From Collimonas fungivorans (GTDB lineage Bacteria > Pseudomonadota > Gammaproteobacteria > Burkholderiales > Burkholderiaceae_D), in the NCBI RefSeq assembly GCF_001584145.1, contig NZ_CP013232.1, positions 2,232,001 through 2,296,000 on the forward strand: a DNA stretch of 64,000 nucleotides, in the 5' to 3' direction. This document shows, piece after piece, positions 8,825 to 17,509 of the stretch (position 1 is the first letter of the stretch; every line of letters begins with the position of its first letter). The notes under the pieces were generated by a model. That model made no database searches. It had not been told where the DNA came from and saw nothing but the letters and a program-made list of their open reading frames with translations. Made by a program: the position numbers and the translations under genes.

Positions 8825-10003
8825 ATGACTATTCGCAAGAACATTTCATCGACTCAAATCAGTCTCACACAACGTGGCGTTGTCATCGCTTTGGCGCTCG
8901 CCGGTCTGGCAGGATGTTCGTCGATCGGGTCGGTGCTTGAGCCGGATCGCATCGATTACAAAAGCGCAGGCAAGGTGACGGCGCCGAAACTGGATATCCC
9001 GCCTGACCTGACCCAGTTGCAGCGCGAGAATCGTTATGCGATTCCCGAATCGAACGCAGGCACCGCCACCGCTTCCGGCTACAACCTGGAGCAGGGCGTG
9101 ACACGCCCGGCCGAAGCTGCCGCCGCAGTCGCGCCGAACGCCGCGCCGGACATGCATATCGAACGCGACGGTTCGCAGCGCTGGCTGGTGGTGAAGGCCA
9201 CCCCTGACAGCCTGTGGCCTAAGGTCAAGGATTTCTGGCAAGACTCGGGTTTCCTGATCAATGTCGAAAATCCGGAAACCGGCGTGATGGAAACCGACTG
9301 GGCGGAGAACCGCGCCAAGATCCCGCAGGATTTCGTGCGCAACACGCTGGGCAAGGTCTTCGATTCCCTGTATTCGACCGGCGAACGCGACAAGTTCCGC
9401 ACCCGCCTGGAACGCGGACCTAACGGCACCACCGAAATCTACATCAGCCACCGCGGCGCGGAAGAAGTGCTGTCCGGCGCGCAGAAGGAATCGAGCATCT
9501 GGACTGCCCGCGCTCCCGATCCGCAGCTGGAAGCAGAATTCCTGGCGCGCCTGATGGGCCGCCTGGGCAATGACGAAGTGAAGGCCAAGGCTGCTGTCGC
9601 CAATGCGCCATCGCTGCAAGCACGTTCGAAGCTGGTCAAGAATGCCGCCGGCGATTACGTGCAAGTTGACGAAGGTTTCGACCGCGCATGGCGCCGTGTT
9701 GGCCTGGCGCTGGACCGCGTCGGCTTCACGGTGGAAGACCGCGACCGCACGCAAGGCCTGTACTTCGTGCGCTACGTCGACCAGGACGCGGACGCCAAGG
9801 ACAAGAAATCGGACAAGGGCTTCTTCGCCAGGATGTTCAGCAGCTCGGATAGCGACAAGGCAAAGAATGCGGCCAGCTACCGCATCCTGGTCAAAGGTTC
9901 CGACACCGGCAGCCAGGTCGCAGTGCTGAACAAGGAAGGCAAGCCCGAATTGTCGAAAACATCCGACAAGATCCTGGCCCTCTTGAACGAACAGCTGAAG
10001 TAA
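8825..10003 (+). CDS. bamC: Outer membrane protein assembly factor BamC (lipoprotein)
   Basis: A lipoprotein of the beta-barrel assembly machinery, which with BamA, B, D and E folds outer-membrane proteins. The 392-residue precursor has a hydrophobic signal ending in the lipobox LAGC (LAGLAGCSS), so Cys31 should be lipidated. The N-terminal loop with YKSAGK and PPDLT is the segment that contacts BamD in E. coli. Two helix-grip domains follow, the first around RWLVVKATPDSLWPKVKDFW and the second around VDEGFDRAWRRVGLALDRVGFTV. It is downstream of dapA, as in E. coli, and upstream of an MBL hydrolase. Confidence 0.95.
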   Translation: MTIRKNISSTQISLTQRGVVIALALAGLAGCSSIGSVLEPDRIDYKSAGKVTAPKLDIPPDLTQLQRENRYAIPESNAGTATASGYNLEQGVTRPAEAAAAVAPNAAPDMHIERDGSQRWLVVKATPDSLWPKVKDFWQDSGFLINVENPETGVMETDWAENRAKIPQDFVRNTLGKVFDSLYSTGERDKFRTRLERGPNGTTEIYISHRGAEEVLSGAQKESSIWTARAPDPQLEAEFLARLMGRLGNDEVKAKAAVANAPSLQARSKLVKNAAGDYVQVDEGFDRAWRRVGLALDRVGFTVEDRDRTQGLYFVRYVDQDADAKDKKSDKGFFARMFSSSDSDKAKNAASYRILVKGSDTGSQVAVLNKEGKPELSKTSDKILALLNEQLK

Positions 10004-10071
10004 GCTGAAGTTAAACTGTTACGCAGTCGTAAAAAAGCAATGCGGCTGTCTTCCTGTCACCAGAGCTACCC

Positions 10072-10848
10072 TTGAAATTCGCAAGTCTGGGTAGCGGCAG
10101 CGAAGGCAACGCGTTGCTGATTTCAGCAACGTCAGGCAGCGCCGTCACCAACGTGATGCTTGACTGCGGCTTCGGCATCCGGGAAACCGAACGCCGCCTG
10201 GCCCGCCTGGGCCTGGATGGCGCCGCACTCTCCGCAATTATCGTCACCCACGAACACCAGGACCATATCGGCGGCGTTTTTAAGTTCGCTCGCCGCCATC
10301 GTTTGCCTGTGTGGCTCACCTACGGTACTTACCAGGCCTTGCGCCAGGACAGCACGGCCGATGTCGCGGTCCGTTTTTGCCGTGACGGCGATGCCTTCGC
10401 CGTCGGCGATCTGCAATTGATTCCCTATACGGTCCCGCATGATGCGCGTGAGCCGGTCCAGTACGTCGCCACCGACGGCGATCGCCGGCTGGGCGTGCTG
10501 ACCGATGCTGGCAAGCTGACCGAGCACCTGGTGCAAGCGCTGGGCGGCAGCGATGCGCTGGTGCTGGAATGCAATCACGACAGGCAGATGCTGAGGGATT
10601 CGGCGTATCCGCCGTCGCTCAAGCGCCGCATAGGCGGCGAATACGGCCATCTGTCGAACGAGGCGGCGCGTGAAATCCTGGCGGCGCTGGATCAGTCGCG
10701 TTTGCGCAAGGTGGTTGGGGCGCACTTGAGTGCACGCAACAATTTGCCTGAGCTGGCGTATGCAGCGCTGTGCGGCGCCCGCTGCAGCGAATCGGTGGAG
10801 GTGACGATAGCGTGCCAGGAAGAAGGCTTTGGCTGGATCGAGATGTAA
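10072..10848 (+). CDS. MBL-fold metallohydrolase (YycJ/WalJ-like)
   Basis: A 258-residue cytoplasmic metallo-beta-lactamase-fold enzyme. It opens with FASLGSGSEGNALLI and carries the dinuclear zinc motif THEHQDHIGG, with further ligands in VPHDAREPVQY and ECNHDRQML. This pattern is typical of the YycJ/WalJ group, suggested to be 5'-3' exonucleases or nucleases linked to DNA repair; no function is proven for the betaproteobacterial members. The start appears to be TTG at 10072, because the conserved LGSGSEGN begins within five residues of it and no ATG is available. It follows bamC by 68 bp, an arrangement frequent in Burkholderiales, so dapA-bamC-MBL is probably one operon. Confidence 0.88.
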   Translation: MKFASLGSGSEGNALLISATSGSAVTNVMLDCGFGIRETERRLARLGLDGAALSAIIVTHEHQDHIGGVFKFARRHRLPVWLTYGTYQALRQDSTADVAVRFCRDGDAFAVGDLQLIPYTVPHDAREPVQYVATDGDRRLGVLTDAGKLTEHLVQALGGSDALVLECNHDRQMLRDSAYPPSLKRRIGGEYGHLSNEAAREILAALDQSRLRKVVGAHLSARNNLPELAYAALCGARCSESVEVTIACQEEGFGWIEM

Positions 10849-10897
10849 TGCGGGACGTGTAGGGCGCGGGAGATATTTACCCGATGTTCCGGGCAAG

Positions 10898-10928
10898 AAA
10901 AAAGCCGACCCAGGGGTCGGCTTTTTTT
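10898..10928. terminator. Bidirectional rho-independent terminator
   Basis: A stem AAAAAAGCCGACC pairing with GGTCGGCTTTTTTT lies between the MBL hydrolase gene and the convergent alanine-rich lipoprotein gene. A and T tracts flank the stem on both sides, so it can stop transcription from either direction. Confidence 0.92.
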
Positions 10929-10941
10929 AAGCAACCAATGA

Positions 10942-11256
10942 TTACTTGGAAGCAGCAGGTGCGGCAGCAGCTTTAGCAGCGTCAGCAGCAGCGTCAACAG
11001 CTGTGTGAGCAGCATCAGCAGCAGCGGAACCAGCAGCAGCAGCAGCGGAACCAGCAGCAGTTGCAGCGTCAGCAGCAGCCGAACCAGCGGCAGTTGCAGC
11101 AGCAGCAGCGTCGGATGCAGCGGATGCAGCAGCGTCAGCAGCAGGAGCAGCGACGGATGCAGCAGGAGCAGCGTCAGCAGCAGGAGCTTCGTCTTTTTTG
11201 CCGCAAGCAGCCAGAGTCAGAGCCAACAGGGATGCGATCAACAGTGTTTTTTTCAT
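10942..11256 (-). CDS. Extremely alanine-rich small lipoprotein
   Basis: A 104-residue protein starting MKKTLLIASLLALTLAACGKKDE, with a clear lipoprotein signal and lipobox LAAC. After the lipidated cysteine and a short charged stretch, nearly the whole protein is alanine with spaced Ser, Asp, Thr and Gly (repeats such as AGSAAADAA). This composition favours a long amphipathic or Lpp-like helix, but I know of no domain that matches. I start it at ATG 11256 because an AAGGAAC ribosome site lies seven bases upstream and the signal begins there; the longer frame from 11280 is unlikely. The coding strand is dominated by GCA/GCT/GCC codons (CAG/TGC-type triplet runs), so length may vary between strains. 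It is probably anchored in the outer membrane. Confidence 0.8.
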   Translation of the reverse strand: MKKTLLIASLLALTLAACGKKDEAPAADAAPAASVAAPAADAAASAASDAAAAATAAGSAAADAATAAGSAAAAAGSAAADAAHTAVDAAADAAKAAAAPAASK

Positions 11257-11294
11257 GAATGTTCCTTCAGTAGTAATCAAAAATTTTGCGATGA

Positions 11295-11312
11295 ATAATT
11301 ACCGGTAATTAT
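11295..11312. promoter_or_regulatory. 18-bp perfect palindrome upstream of the lipoprotein
   Basis: ATAATTACCGGTAATTAT is a perfect 18-base palindrome centred about 48 bp before the lipoprotein ATG. It lies where a promoter or operator for that gene would be expected. The length is what a dimeric regulator would bind. No regulator gene is adjacent, so its binding protein is unknown. Confidence 0.5.
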
Positions 11313-11730
11313 CGCTCTACAGGATGTTTTCGCAGTGCTTTGCCGGGACTGCGCATCGCGATGCAACAAAAACTTTCCAGCTCAGAATTATAGCTGGAAT
11401 TTGTTAAATATGACATTAACGGTTTGCTATTTGGTAAGAATTTGTATCAATGCAACAGCACCTTCACATGTCCGGGTAAACGCCGCTGTTTTGTTGGTGA
11501 CAGGCGGTAGCCATACATGCTCGGTTTGTCGTTGAGCGCGCATTTGCCGTCGTTGCATGACTAATCGCAGTAAATGCGTATGAATATCCGCTTTCGGTGA
11601 TTTATTTGTTAAATAATGTGAATTACAGATAATGTTTATACAAATCGGATTAAATATTAACTTCGCTATATGTTTTATTATTAATGGCATTAAAACAAAG
11701 TTATATTTATTCTATATCGGGGTTTTAACT
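11313..11730. other. AT-rich intergenic region without genes
   Basis: About 420 bp between the lipoprotein promoter and roxA. It is much richer in A+T than its neighbours, especially 11580-11720. No open frame here has a credible start, ribosome site or recognisable protein. I see no tRNA or riboswitch structure. It may be a promoter region, a decayed insertion or horizontally acquired DNA. Confidence 0.5.
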
Positions 11731-11761
11731 CTACAGGGTGGGCATGGCTGCCCCCCTACGC
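11731..11761. repeat. REP-like hairpin sharing a motif with the 26-kb element
   Basis: The core AGGGTGGGCATGGCTGCCC followed by CCCTACG resembles one arm of the inverted repeat at 26080-26181, which contains GTAGGGTGGGCA. It lies immediately downstream of roxA and could act as its transcription end. It is a single, degenerate copy. Confidence 0.4.
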
Positions 11762-11773
11762 GCATTCAGCTGC

Positions 11774-12895
11774 TCAGCCGAGCGTAATCCAGCCGTCTTC
11801 GTACCAGGTATGGAGCGCCTCCAGCACATCGGTGGAAACCTTGGCGGCGTCTTCGCTATCGAGCCGGCGCTGGTCAGCCAGCAATGTCAACGAAGCTTTG
11901 TCGGCGCGGCCGGCAGCAAACGATTCGCCATTGATGAATACATGCTTGCCGCGATACAGCATCTGGGTCTTGCGCGACAGCGCCACGCCACGCTTGTGTA
12001 GTGACACGGTAAAGCGCGCCAGGGTCAGGGGCCGTGGCGGCGATTCGAAAAACACGCTGGCCTTGGGTTCGGACAAATACTCGCCGACGAAAATGGCGAT
12101 ATCGTCTTCTGTGAAGCGTACCTTGTTGAGCTCGTCCGAGATTTGCGCCAGCATGCCGGTGCCGATTTCAGCCGGATGCTTGCTGGCTTGCAGGTCCGGG
12201 TCGGCATAGCGCCCCGGCAGGTCGATCGAATCGGCCATGAACTGCAGGAAAGCTTCGCCCAGCTCCTGGAACGGCGGCGCGCGGAAGCCGATCGAATACG
12301 TCATGCATTCGCCGATTGCGGTGCCGTCGTGGGCGTATTGTGGCGGCAGGTAGAGCATGTCGCCCGGTTCCAGGACAAATTCCTGCTCCGGTTCGAAGTT
12401 CTTGAGTATCTTCAGCGCGCTGCCTTCGACCAGGGTCAGGTCCTGGGTAGCGCCGATTTTCCAGCGCCGCTGGCCGTGGGCCTGCAACAAAAACACATCG
12501 TAGGAGTCAAAGTGCGGACCGACGCCGCCGTTATCGGTGGCATAGCTGATCATCAGGTCATCCAGCCGTGCATCGGGGATGAAGCGGAACTGGCGCAGCA
12601 GGGCGTCGGCGCCGTCGTCGTGCAGGTTGACGCCTTGCACCAGCAGGGTCCAGTCTTTCTGCGCCGTGCTCGGCAGTTCCGGGGCCGGGCCGTTGCTGAC
12701 TTGCCATTGCTGCTTGAAATGGGTCACCAGGCGCGATTCGACGTCGTCGCGCCGGGCCAGTTCAAACAGGGCGTCGGGCGACAGCAGGGGAATGAAGCCA
12801 GGCAAAGCCTGGCGGATCAGCAGGGGTTTTTTGTGCCAGTAATCGCGTAAGAATCGCGCGGGCGACAGGCCGCCCAGGAGTGTTGAATTTTTCAT
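11774..12895 (-). CDS. roxA: Ribosomal oxygenase RoxA/YcfD (uL16 arginine 3-hydroxylase)
   Basis: A cupin/JmjC-type Fe(II)- and 2-oxoglutarate-dependent oxygenase. E. coli YcfD hydroxylates an arginine of ribosomal protein uL16. The product is 373 residues from ATG 12895, the same length as E. coli YcfD; the longer frame from 12958 adds 21 residues with no family support. The iron ligands are visible as H128 and D130 in GPHFDSYDVFLLQ and H189 in LPPQYAHDG. The second half is the winged-helix dimerisation region. The gene stands alone, followed by a REP-like hairpin. Confidence 0.92.
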   Translation of the reverse strand: MKNSTLLGGLSPARFLRDYWHKKPLLIRQALPGFIPLLSPDALFELARRDDVESRLVTHFKQQWQVSNGPAPELPSTAQKDWTLLVQGVNLHDDGADALLRQFRFIPDARLDDLMISYATDNGGVGPHFDSYDVFLLQAHGQRRWKIGATQDLTLVEGSALKILKNFEPEQEFVLEPGDMLYLPPQYAHDGTAIGECMTYSIGFRAPPFQELGEAFLQFMADSIDLPGRYADPDLQASKHPAEIGTGMLAQISDELNKVRFTEDDIAIFVGEYLSEPKASVFFESPPRPLTLARFTVSLHKRGVALSRKTQMLYRGKHVFINGESFAAGRADKASLTLLADQRRLDSEDAAKVSTDVLEALHTWYEDGWITLG

Positions 12896-13073
12896 GCCGC
12901 CATTATATCGGGTTGCATGCCTTAAAATGAGGGCAGGGAATCTGGATTCGACGCGCAATCAAGGCGGTGCAGGCCGTTTGGATGGGCTTAGTACGTAATT
13001 TTTTGCTATCTCGGCAAGACGGGACCGTTCCGGCGGGTATAATCCGAACGCATGTTAAATGAAAGGAATGATC

Positions 13074-13616
13074 ATGAAGATTGCCAAAAATACGGTAGTG
13101 ACTGTACGCTACAAATTGTCAGATGCCCAAGGCAATCTGATCGAAGAAAGCAGCGAACCGATGGTGTATTTGCACGGCGGTTACGAAAACACGCTGCCGA
13201 AAATCGAAGAAGCACTGGATGGCAAGGAAGTCGGCTATCAGACCGAGCTGCAGGTTGAGCCGGACGACGCGTTCGGCGAATACGATTCGAACCTGGTCAA
13301 GATAGAGCCGCGCAACCGCCTGCCGACGCCGCTGGAAGTCGGCATGCAGTTCGAGGGCACGCCGGACAACGAGGATGAAGAAGAACAGGCATTGATTTTC
13401 ACGGTGACCGATATCGCCGATGACAAGGTTGTGCTGGACGGTAATCATCCGCTGGCCGGGATTGCCCTGCGTTTCGACCTGAGCGTGACGGAAGTGCGCG
13501 CTGCCTCGGAAGAAGAAATCGCCCATCAGCATGTGCATGGCGCCCATGGCCACGACCATGACGATCATGACGACGATGGCGCTGACGATCATTTTCGCAG
13601 CCATCCTATCCACTAA
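13074..13616 (+). CDS. slyD: FKBP-type peptidyl-prolyl isomerase SlyD
   Basis: A cytoplasmic prolyl isomerase and chaperone with a metal-binding tail, used in nickel delivery to hydrogenases in E. coli. The 180-residue product has the split FKBP domain: the N-terminal strand ending with GGYENTLPKIEEALDGKEVG, the insert-in-flap chaperone region around RNRLPTPLEVGMQF, and VLDGNHPLAGIALRFD. The C-terminus is histidine- and aspartate-rich (HVHGAHGHDHDDHDDDG), the expected metal-binding extension. Three in-frame ATGs lie at 13059, 13068 and 13074; AAAGGA sits six bases before 13074, which is also the family start (MKIAKN). A terminator follows. Confidence 0.95.
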   Translation: MKIAKNTVVTVRYKLSDAQGNLIEESSEPMVYLHGGYENTLPKIEEALDGKEVGYQTELQVEPDDAFGEYDSNLVKIEPRNRLPTPLEVGMQFEGTPDNEDEEEQALIFTVTDIADDKVVLDGNHPLAGIALRFDLSVTEVRAASEEEIAHQHVHGAHGHDHDDHDDDGADDHFRSHPIH

Positions 13617-13656
13617 GCTGTCAGTGTCTTGCGCCGTGCAACTGTGACGGCGCCTG

Positions 13657-13691
13657 AAAAAAAGCCGCAGACCTGTTCTGCGGCTTTTTTG
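13657..13691. terminator. Rho-independent terminator between slyD and convergent gene
   Basis: AAAAAAAGCCGCAG pairs with CTGCGGCTTTTTT around a seven-base loop. A/T tracts flank both sides, so it can serve slyD and the convergent gene ending at 13718. Confidence 0.9.
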
Positions 13692-13717
13692 TTTTCAAAC
13701 AACCGGCTGAGGCGCGG

Positions 13718-14683
13718 CTAGCGGCGCGACAGCGTAGGCTGGTCGGCAGGTTTTCCGAGTTCGAACAGTTTCGGGCTGGCCGGGTCCACCGTGACTTTCA
13801 GCCAGCCGGCGGGGACTTCCAGGTCGCCCAGGTTGCGCTGCCAGACGATATTCGCGGGATTGGGCGAAGCGGTCCCGTGCGGTCCGTGGATTACGAGCAC
13901 CTTGCCCTCGAAATGCGCGGCGTGTGAATTGATGCGCTGGCGGATTTCGGTAAAGCCGTCACGCTTGACGTTGAAGTCGAACACACGATGGCGCTGGGTG
14001 GCCAGCGGATCGCCGTCGCAAAACAGGACCACCGCATCCGATTTCTTCTGCGACGCATTCAGGAAAACGCGCTGCAGCCATTCCCGGTTGGCGATCTGCC
14101 GGTCTTCGAATTCGCTGTTGCGGCCGCCTTCCGCCAGGTAATGGTTATTGGCGGCGGGCAGGTTGATGGTGGCGAACACCACGTTGCCGATTTCCCAGCG
14201 CGCATTCTCCACGTAGCTGCGGAATTTCGGCGAGGTCGATTGCCGGATCAGCGGGATCTTGCTGTCGCCAAAAGAAAATTCGTCGGAAAAGAACAGGTCG
14301 CGGATCCGGCCCAGGCGTTCTATTGCGGCGGAGCGGTCGGCCGTGGTTCTGCACGTCACCCAGTCGCTGGCCGACAGAGAAACGATCAAGCCGTTTTTTG
14401 CGCTGCTCAGCAAAGCCTTGCGCTGGCCGTACAACTTGTCGGTGCACGGCTCGCTGCTGGCCTTGATGCCGTTCGCCACCACAAACGCCAGGTTGTCGGC
14501 GTCGGTTTCGCTGATGGCGCTGCGCAGTGCTGTTTCATCGGCATTGCTGCGAAACACATGTGCAATCACGCCGAAACTGAAGCCGTTGGTTTGCGCCAGC
14601 ACCGATCCGCAATTTGCCGCCAGCGCCAGCAGCAGCACTAGCTGAAGCGGCAGTGCGCGGCGCGGGCGGACGAACATGCTCAT
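13718..14683 (-). CDS. Exported metallophosphoesterase-like protein with altered active site
   Basis: A 321-residue protein with a signal peptide (hydrophobic residues about 12-28, cleavage near SVLAQ). The fold appears related to secreted metallophosphoesterases: segments LAFVVANGIKASSEPC, GLIVSLSASDWVTC and KVLVIHGPHGT line up by eye with the usual GDIK...C, GDNEW..C and HGDTH blocks. In this copy the metal-binding Asp of GDIK is Asn, the GDNEW block is SASDW and the last block is HGPHG. It is therefore probably catalytically altered or inactive; this is inference from memory of the family. Its ATG (14683) overlaps the stop that mutS would have if its apparent frameshift is corrected (TGATG), which suggests translational coupling to mutS. 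Confidence 0.65.
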   Translation of the reverse strand: MSMFVRPRRALPLQLVLLLALAANCGSVLAQTNGFSFGVIAHVFRSNADETALRSAISETDADNLAFVVANGIKASSEPCTDKLYGQRKALLSSAKNGLIVSLSASDWVTCRTTADRSAAIERLGRIRDLFFSDEFSFGDSKIPLIRQSTSPKFRSYVENARWEIGNVVFATINLPAANNHYLAEGGRNSEFEDRQIANREWLQRVFLNASQKKSDAVVLFCDGDPLATQRHRVFDFNVKRDGFTEIRQRINSHAAHFEGKVLVIHGPHGTASPNPANIVWQRNLGDLEVPAGWLKVTVDPASPKLFELGKPADQPTLSRR

Positions 14684-14747
14684 CAGCTTTTCTGCCCGTT
14701 GCTGAGATGTTTAAGCCGATACAGCTGCTCCAGGGCTTCGCGCGGAG
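14683..14747 (-). other. mutS: Out-of-frame continuation of mutS (C-terminal 20 or so codons)
   Basis: Read one frame away from the mutS ORF, this stretch encodes the normal MutS C-terminus ([18 protein letters not shown] and a short tail) and stops at 14683-14685. It becomes contiguous with mutS if one C is added to the CCC at the junction (GGG at 14758-14760 on the plus strand). Either one base was lost in the sequence or the strain carries a real frameshift. Confidence 0.8.
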
Positions 14748-17336
14748 TCAGGGCATCGGGTCGATGCTGTCCAGGGCGATCAGCAATTCGCTGTCCAGGA
14801 CCTCGCTGCCGGCGGTTTCATCGATGTCCAGACTGGCGGCTTGCGCAAACAGGTCGAATTGCGGCGTCGGCTGCATCGATTGCGATTCCAGCAAAGCCAG
14901 GTGCTTGCGGGCGGCGCGGATCACCGGCGCCGGTACGCCGGCCAGCTGCGCCACCTGCAAGCCGTAGCTCTGCGATGCGGGCCCTGCCTGCACTGCATGC
15001 AGGAAGACGATGCTGTCCTTGTGCTCGACCGCCGACAAATGGACGTTGGCCGCAGACGGATGCAGGTCCGGCAGCTGGGTCAGTTCGAAATAATGGGTGG
15101 CGAACAAGGTGAAGCTGCGGGTGGCGTCGATCAGGTGGCGCGCGATCGCCCACGCCAGCGCCAGGCCGTCGAAGGTCGAGGTGCCGCGGCCTACTTCATC
15201 CATCAGCACCAGCGAGTTTTCGCTGGCGCCGTTGAGGATCGCTGCGGATTCGGTCATTTCGACCATGAAGGTGGAACGGCCGCCGGCCAGGTCGTCGGCG
15301 GCGCCGATGCGGGTGAAGATGCGGTCGATCGGGCCCAGCACGGCGCTGTCGGCCGGCACGTAGCTGCCGACGTAGGCCAGCAGGGTGATCAGCGCCACCT
15401 GGCGCATGAAAGTCGATTTACCGCCCATGTTGGGGCCGGTGATCAGCAGCAGCTTGCGTTCGGTTGACAGCTGGCAGTCGTTGGCGATGAAGCGTTCAAT
15501 CTGCTTTTCCACCACCGGATGGCGTCCCTGCACGATCTGGATCGCCGGTTCGTTCACCAGCCGCGGTACGCACCAGTCATGGCGCGCGGCATGGTCGGCC
15601 AGCGCCACCAAGGTGTCGAGCTGGGCCAGCGCGTGGGCGATGTTTTGCAAGGTGCCGATATGCGGCGCCAGGTCTTGCAAGATCTGGTCGTACAGCGCTT
15701 TCTCGCGGATCAGCGCGCGTTCCTGCGCCGACAGGGCCTTGTCTTCAAACGCTTTCAGTTCCGGCGTGATGTAGCGCTCGGCATTCTTCAGGGTCTGGCG
15801 CCGGCGGTAATCGTCAGGCACCTTGGTGGTCTGGCCGTGCGTGACTTCGATGTAGAAGCCGTGCACCTTGTTGTATTCGACGCGCAGGTTGGCGATGCCG
15901 GTGCGTGCCCGTTCACGCGTTTCCAGGTCGACCAGGAACTGGCCGGCGTTTTCCGACAGTCCGCGCAGTTCATCCAGTTCGGCGTCGAAGCCGGTGGCGA
16001 TGACGCCGCCGTCGCGCACCATGGTCGACGGCTCGGCCGCGATCGCGGTCTGCAGCAGCTGCAGGCAGTCGACCGGGGTTTCCAGCGCGCTTTGCAGCTC
16101 CTGCAGCAGCGGCACTTGGTTTTCAGCTTGATTTTCGCTGCCGCACATGGCGATGTCGGCGCGCAGGGAGTCCAGCTGCAGCAGGCCGTCGCGCAAGCCG
16201 GCCAGGTCGCGCGGCCGCGCCGACAGCAGGGCGATGCGGGCGGTGATCCGTTCGATGTCCGGCACCGCGCTCAGCGTACTGGAAATGGCGCTGCCGGTAT
16301 CGGCGGCAATCAAGGCGCCGATCGCCGCATGGCGGCCGCGGGCCACTGCCTGGTCGCGCTTGGCGTGGTGCAGCCAATGGCGCAGCAGGCGCGAGCCCAT
16401 TGCGGTGCGGCAGTGGTCCAGCAGCGAAAACAGGGTGGGCGCGCCGGACGAGGCATCCTGGCCGCGTATGGTTTCGGTCAGTTCCAGGTTGCGCCGGGTG
16501 GCGGCGTCGAGGCCGATGAATTCGTTTTCGGTTTCAACCGTGAGCGTGCGCACATGCTGCAAACCCTTGCCCTGGGTCGACTGCGCATAACGCAGCAGGG
16601 CGCCTGCGGCGCCGATGGCAGCGCTCAAGCCCTCGGCGCCGAAGCCGCCCAGGCTGCTGACGGCGAGCTGGTCGAGCAGCGCTTTCTGGCCGTTGGCGAT
16701 ATCGAAATGCCATTCTGGCACGGTGGTGGCCTTATCGACCACGGCGCTGCCCCACATCGTTTCCACCATGTCGGCGGCCAGTATCTCGGCCGGCGCGATG
16801 CGTTCCAGTTCCTGCTTTAGCAGGGTATCCAGCGTCGCCGCTTCGCAGGCGAATTCCATCATCTTCAAGGCGCCGCTGGCCATCGACAGCCAGGCCAGGC
16901 CGACCTTGAGCGCCTTGCGCTGCTGGGTAACGTACAGCGCCAGCAAGGGCTGGTCCGATTTTTCCGGCAGCAGGTTGGAGTCGGTCAGGGTGCCGGGCGT
17001 GATCACGCGCAGCACTTTGCGATCGACCGGCCCTTTGCTGGTGGCCGGATCGCCGATCTGTTCGCACAGCGCCACCGATTCGCCCAGCTTGATCAGCTTG
17101 GCCAGGTACTGGTCGGCGGAGTGGAAGGGTACGCCGCACATCTTGATCGGTGCGTTGTTGTAGGTGCCGCGCGCGGTCAGCGTGATGCCGAGCAGGCGCG
17201 CCGCTTTTTCCGCATCGTTGAAAAACAGTTCGTAAAAATCCCCCATCCGGTAAAACACGAGCGTGTCCGGATAGTCGGCCTTGATGCCGAGGTACTGCTG
17301 CATGCCGGGTGAAACTTTTTGTGCCGCTGCCGTCAT
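14748..17336 (-). CDS. mutS: DNA mismatch repair ATPase MutS (apparent C-terminal frameshift)
   Basis: MutS recognises base mismatches and recruits MutL for repair. This ORF is 862 residues. The N-terminal mismatch-binding Phe-x-Glu motif is in GDFYELF. The connector, lever and clamp domains follow, then the ATPase with Walker [11 protein letters not shown], Walker [14 protein letters not shown] and the composite-site FATHYFEL. The ORF stops at DSIDPMP, about 20 residues short. In the adjacent frame the family's C-terminal helix-turn-helix ([13 protein letters not shown]) continues to a stop at 14683, so a single missing C near 14758-14760 explains the truncation. The ATPase is intact, so the shortened protein might still work, since the extreme C-terminus mainly affects tetramer formation. 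Start ATG 17336. Confidence 0.95.
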   Translation of the reverse strand: MTAAAQKVSPGMQQYLGIKADYPDTLVFYRMGDFYELFFNDAEKAARLLGITLTARGTYNNAPIKMCGVPFHSADQYLAKLIKLGESVALCEQIGDPATSKGPVDRKVLRVITPGTLTDSNLLPEKSDQPLLALYVTQQRKALKVGLAWLSMASGALKMMEFACEAATLDTLLKQELERIAPAEILAADMVETMWGSAVVDKATTVPEWHFDIANGQKALLDQLAVSSLGGFGAEGLSAAIGAAGALLRYAQSTQGKGLQHVRTLTVETENEFIGLDAATRRNLELTETIRGQDASSGAPTLFSLLDHCRTAMGSRLLRHWLHHAKRDQAVARGRHAAIGALIAADTGSAISSTLSAVPDIERITARIALLSARPRDLAGLRDGLLQLDSLRADIAMCGSENQAENQVPLLQELQSALETPVDCLQLLQTAIAAEPSTMVRDGGVIATGFDAELDELRGLSENAGQFLVDLETRERARTGIANLRVEYNKVHGFYIEVTHGQTTKVPDDYRRRQTLKNAERYITPELKAFEDKALSAQERALIREKALYDQILQDLAPHIGTLQNIAHALAQLDTLVALADHAARHDWCVPRLVNEPAIQIVQGRHPVVEKQIERFIANDCQLSTERKLLLITGPNMGGKSTFMRQVALITLLAYVGSYVPADSAVLGPIDRIFTRIGAADDLAGGRSTFMVEMTESAAILNGASENSLVLMDEVGRGTSTFDGLALAWAIARHLIDATRSFTLFATHYFELTQLPDLHPSAANVHLSAVEHKDSIVFLHAVQAGPASQSYGLQVAQLAGVPAPVIRAARKHLALLESQSMQPTPQFDLFAQAASLDIDETAGSEVLDSELLIALDSIDPMP

Positions 17337-17509
17337 CGGGCGGCCCGTTGCTGGAAATTTGATTGCATTAAATGGGTTCTTTCTCAGGTGCCGGATGGCA
17401 CCTGATCGCTAATATTCGAGAATAGGCGATATTGTAAGCCGAACAAGGCTCAGCCGCCATTTGTTTGCGGTTCGGGATGCCTGTTGCACAAGCATTGGCG
17501 CGCTTGCTT

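Noticed and set aside
11005..11298. Ser-rich plus-strand frame opposite the lipoprotein
   Set aside because: Produced by reading GCT/GCA repeats in reverse; no start signal.
15519..16820. 433-codon open frame opposite mutS
   Set aside because: Shadow of a GC-rich gene; no ribosome site or family pattern.
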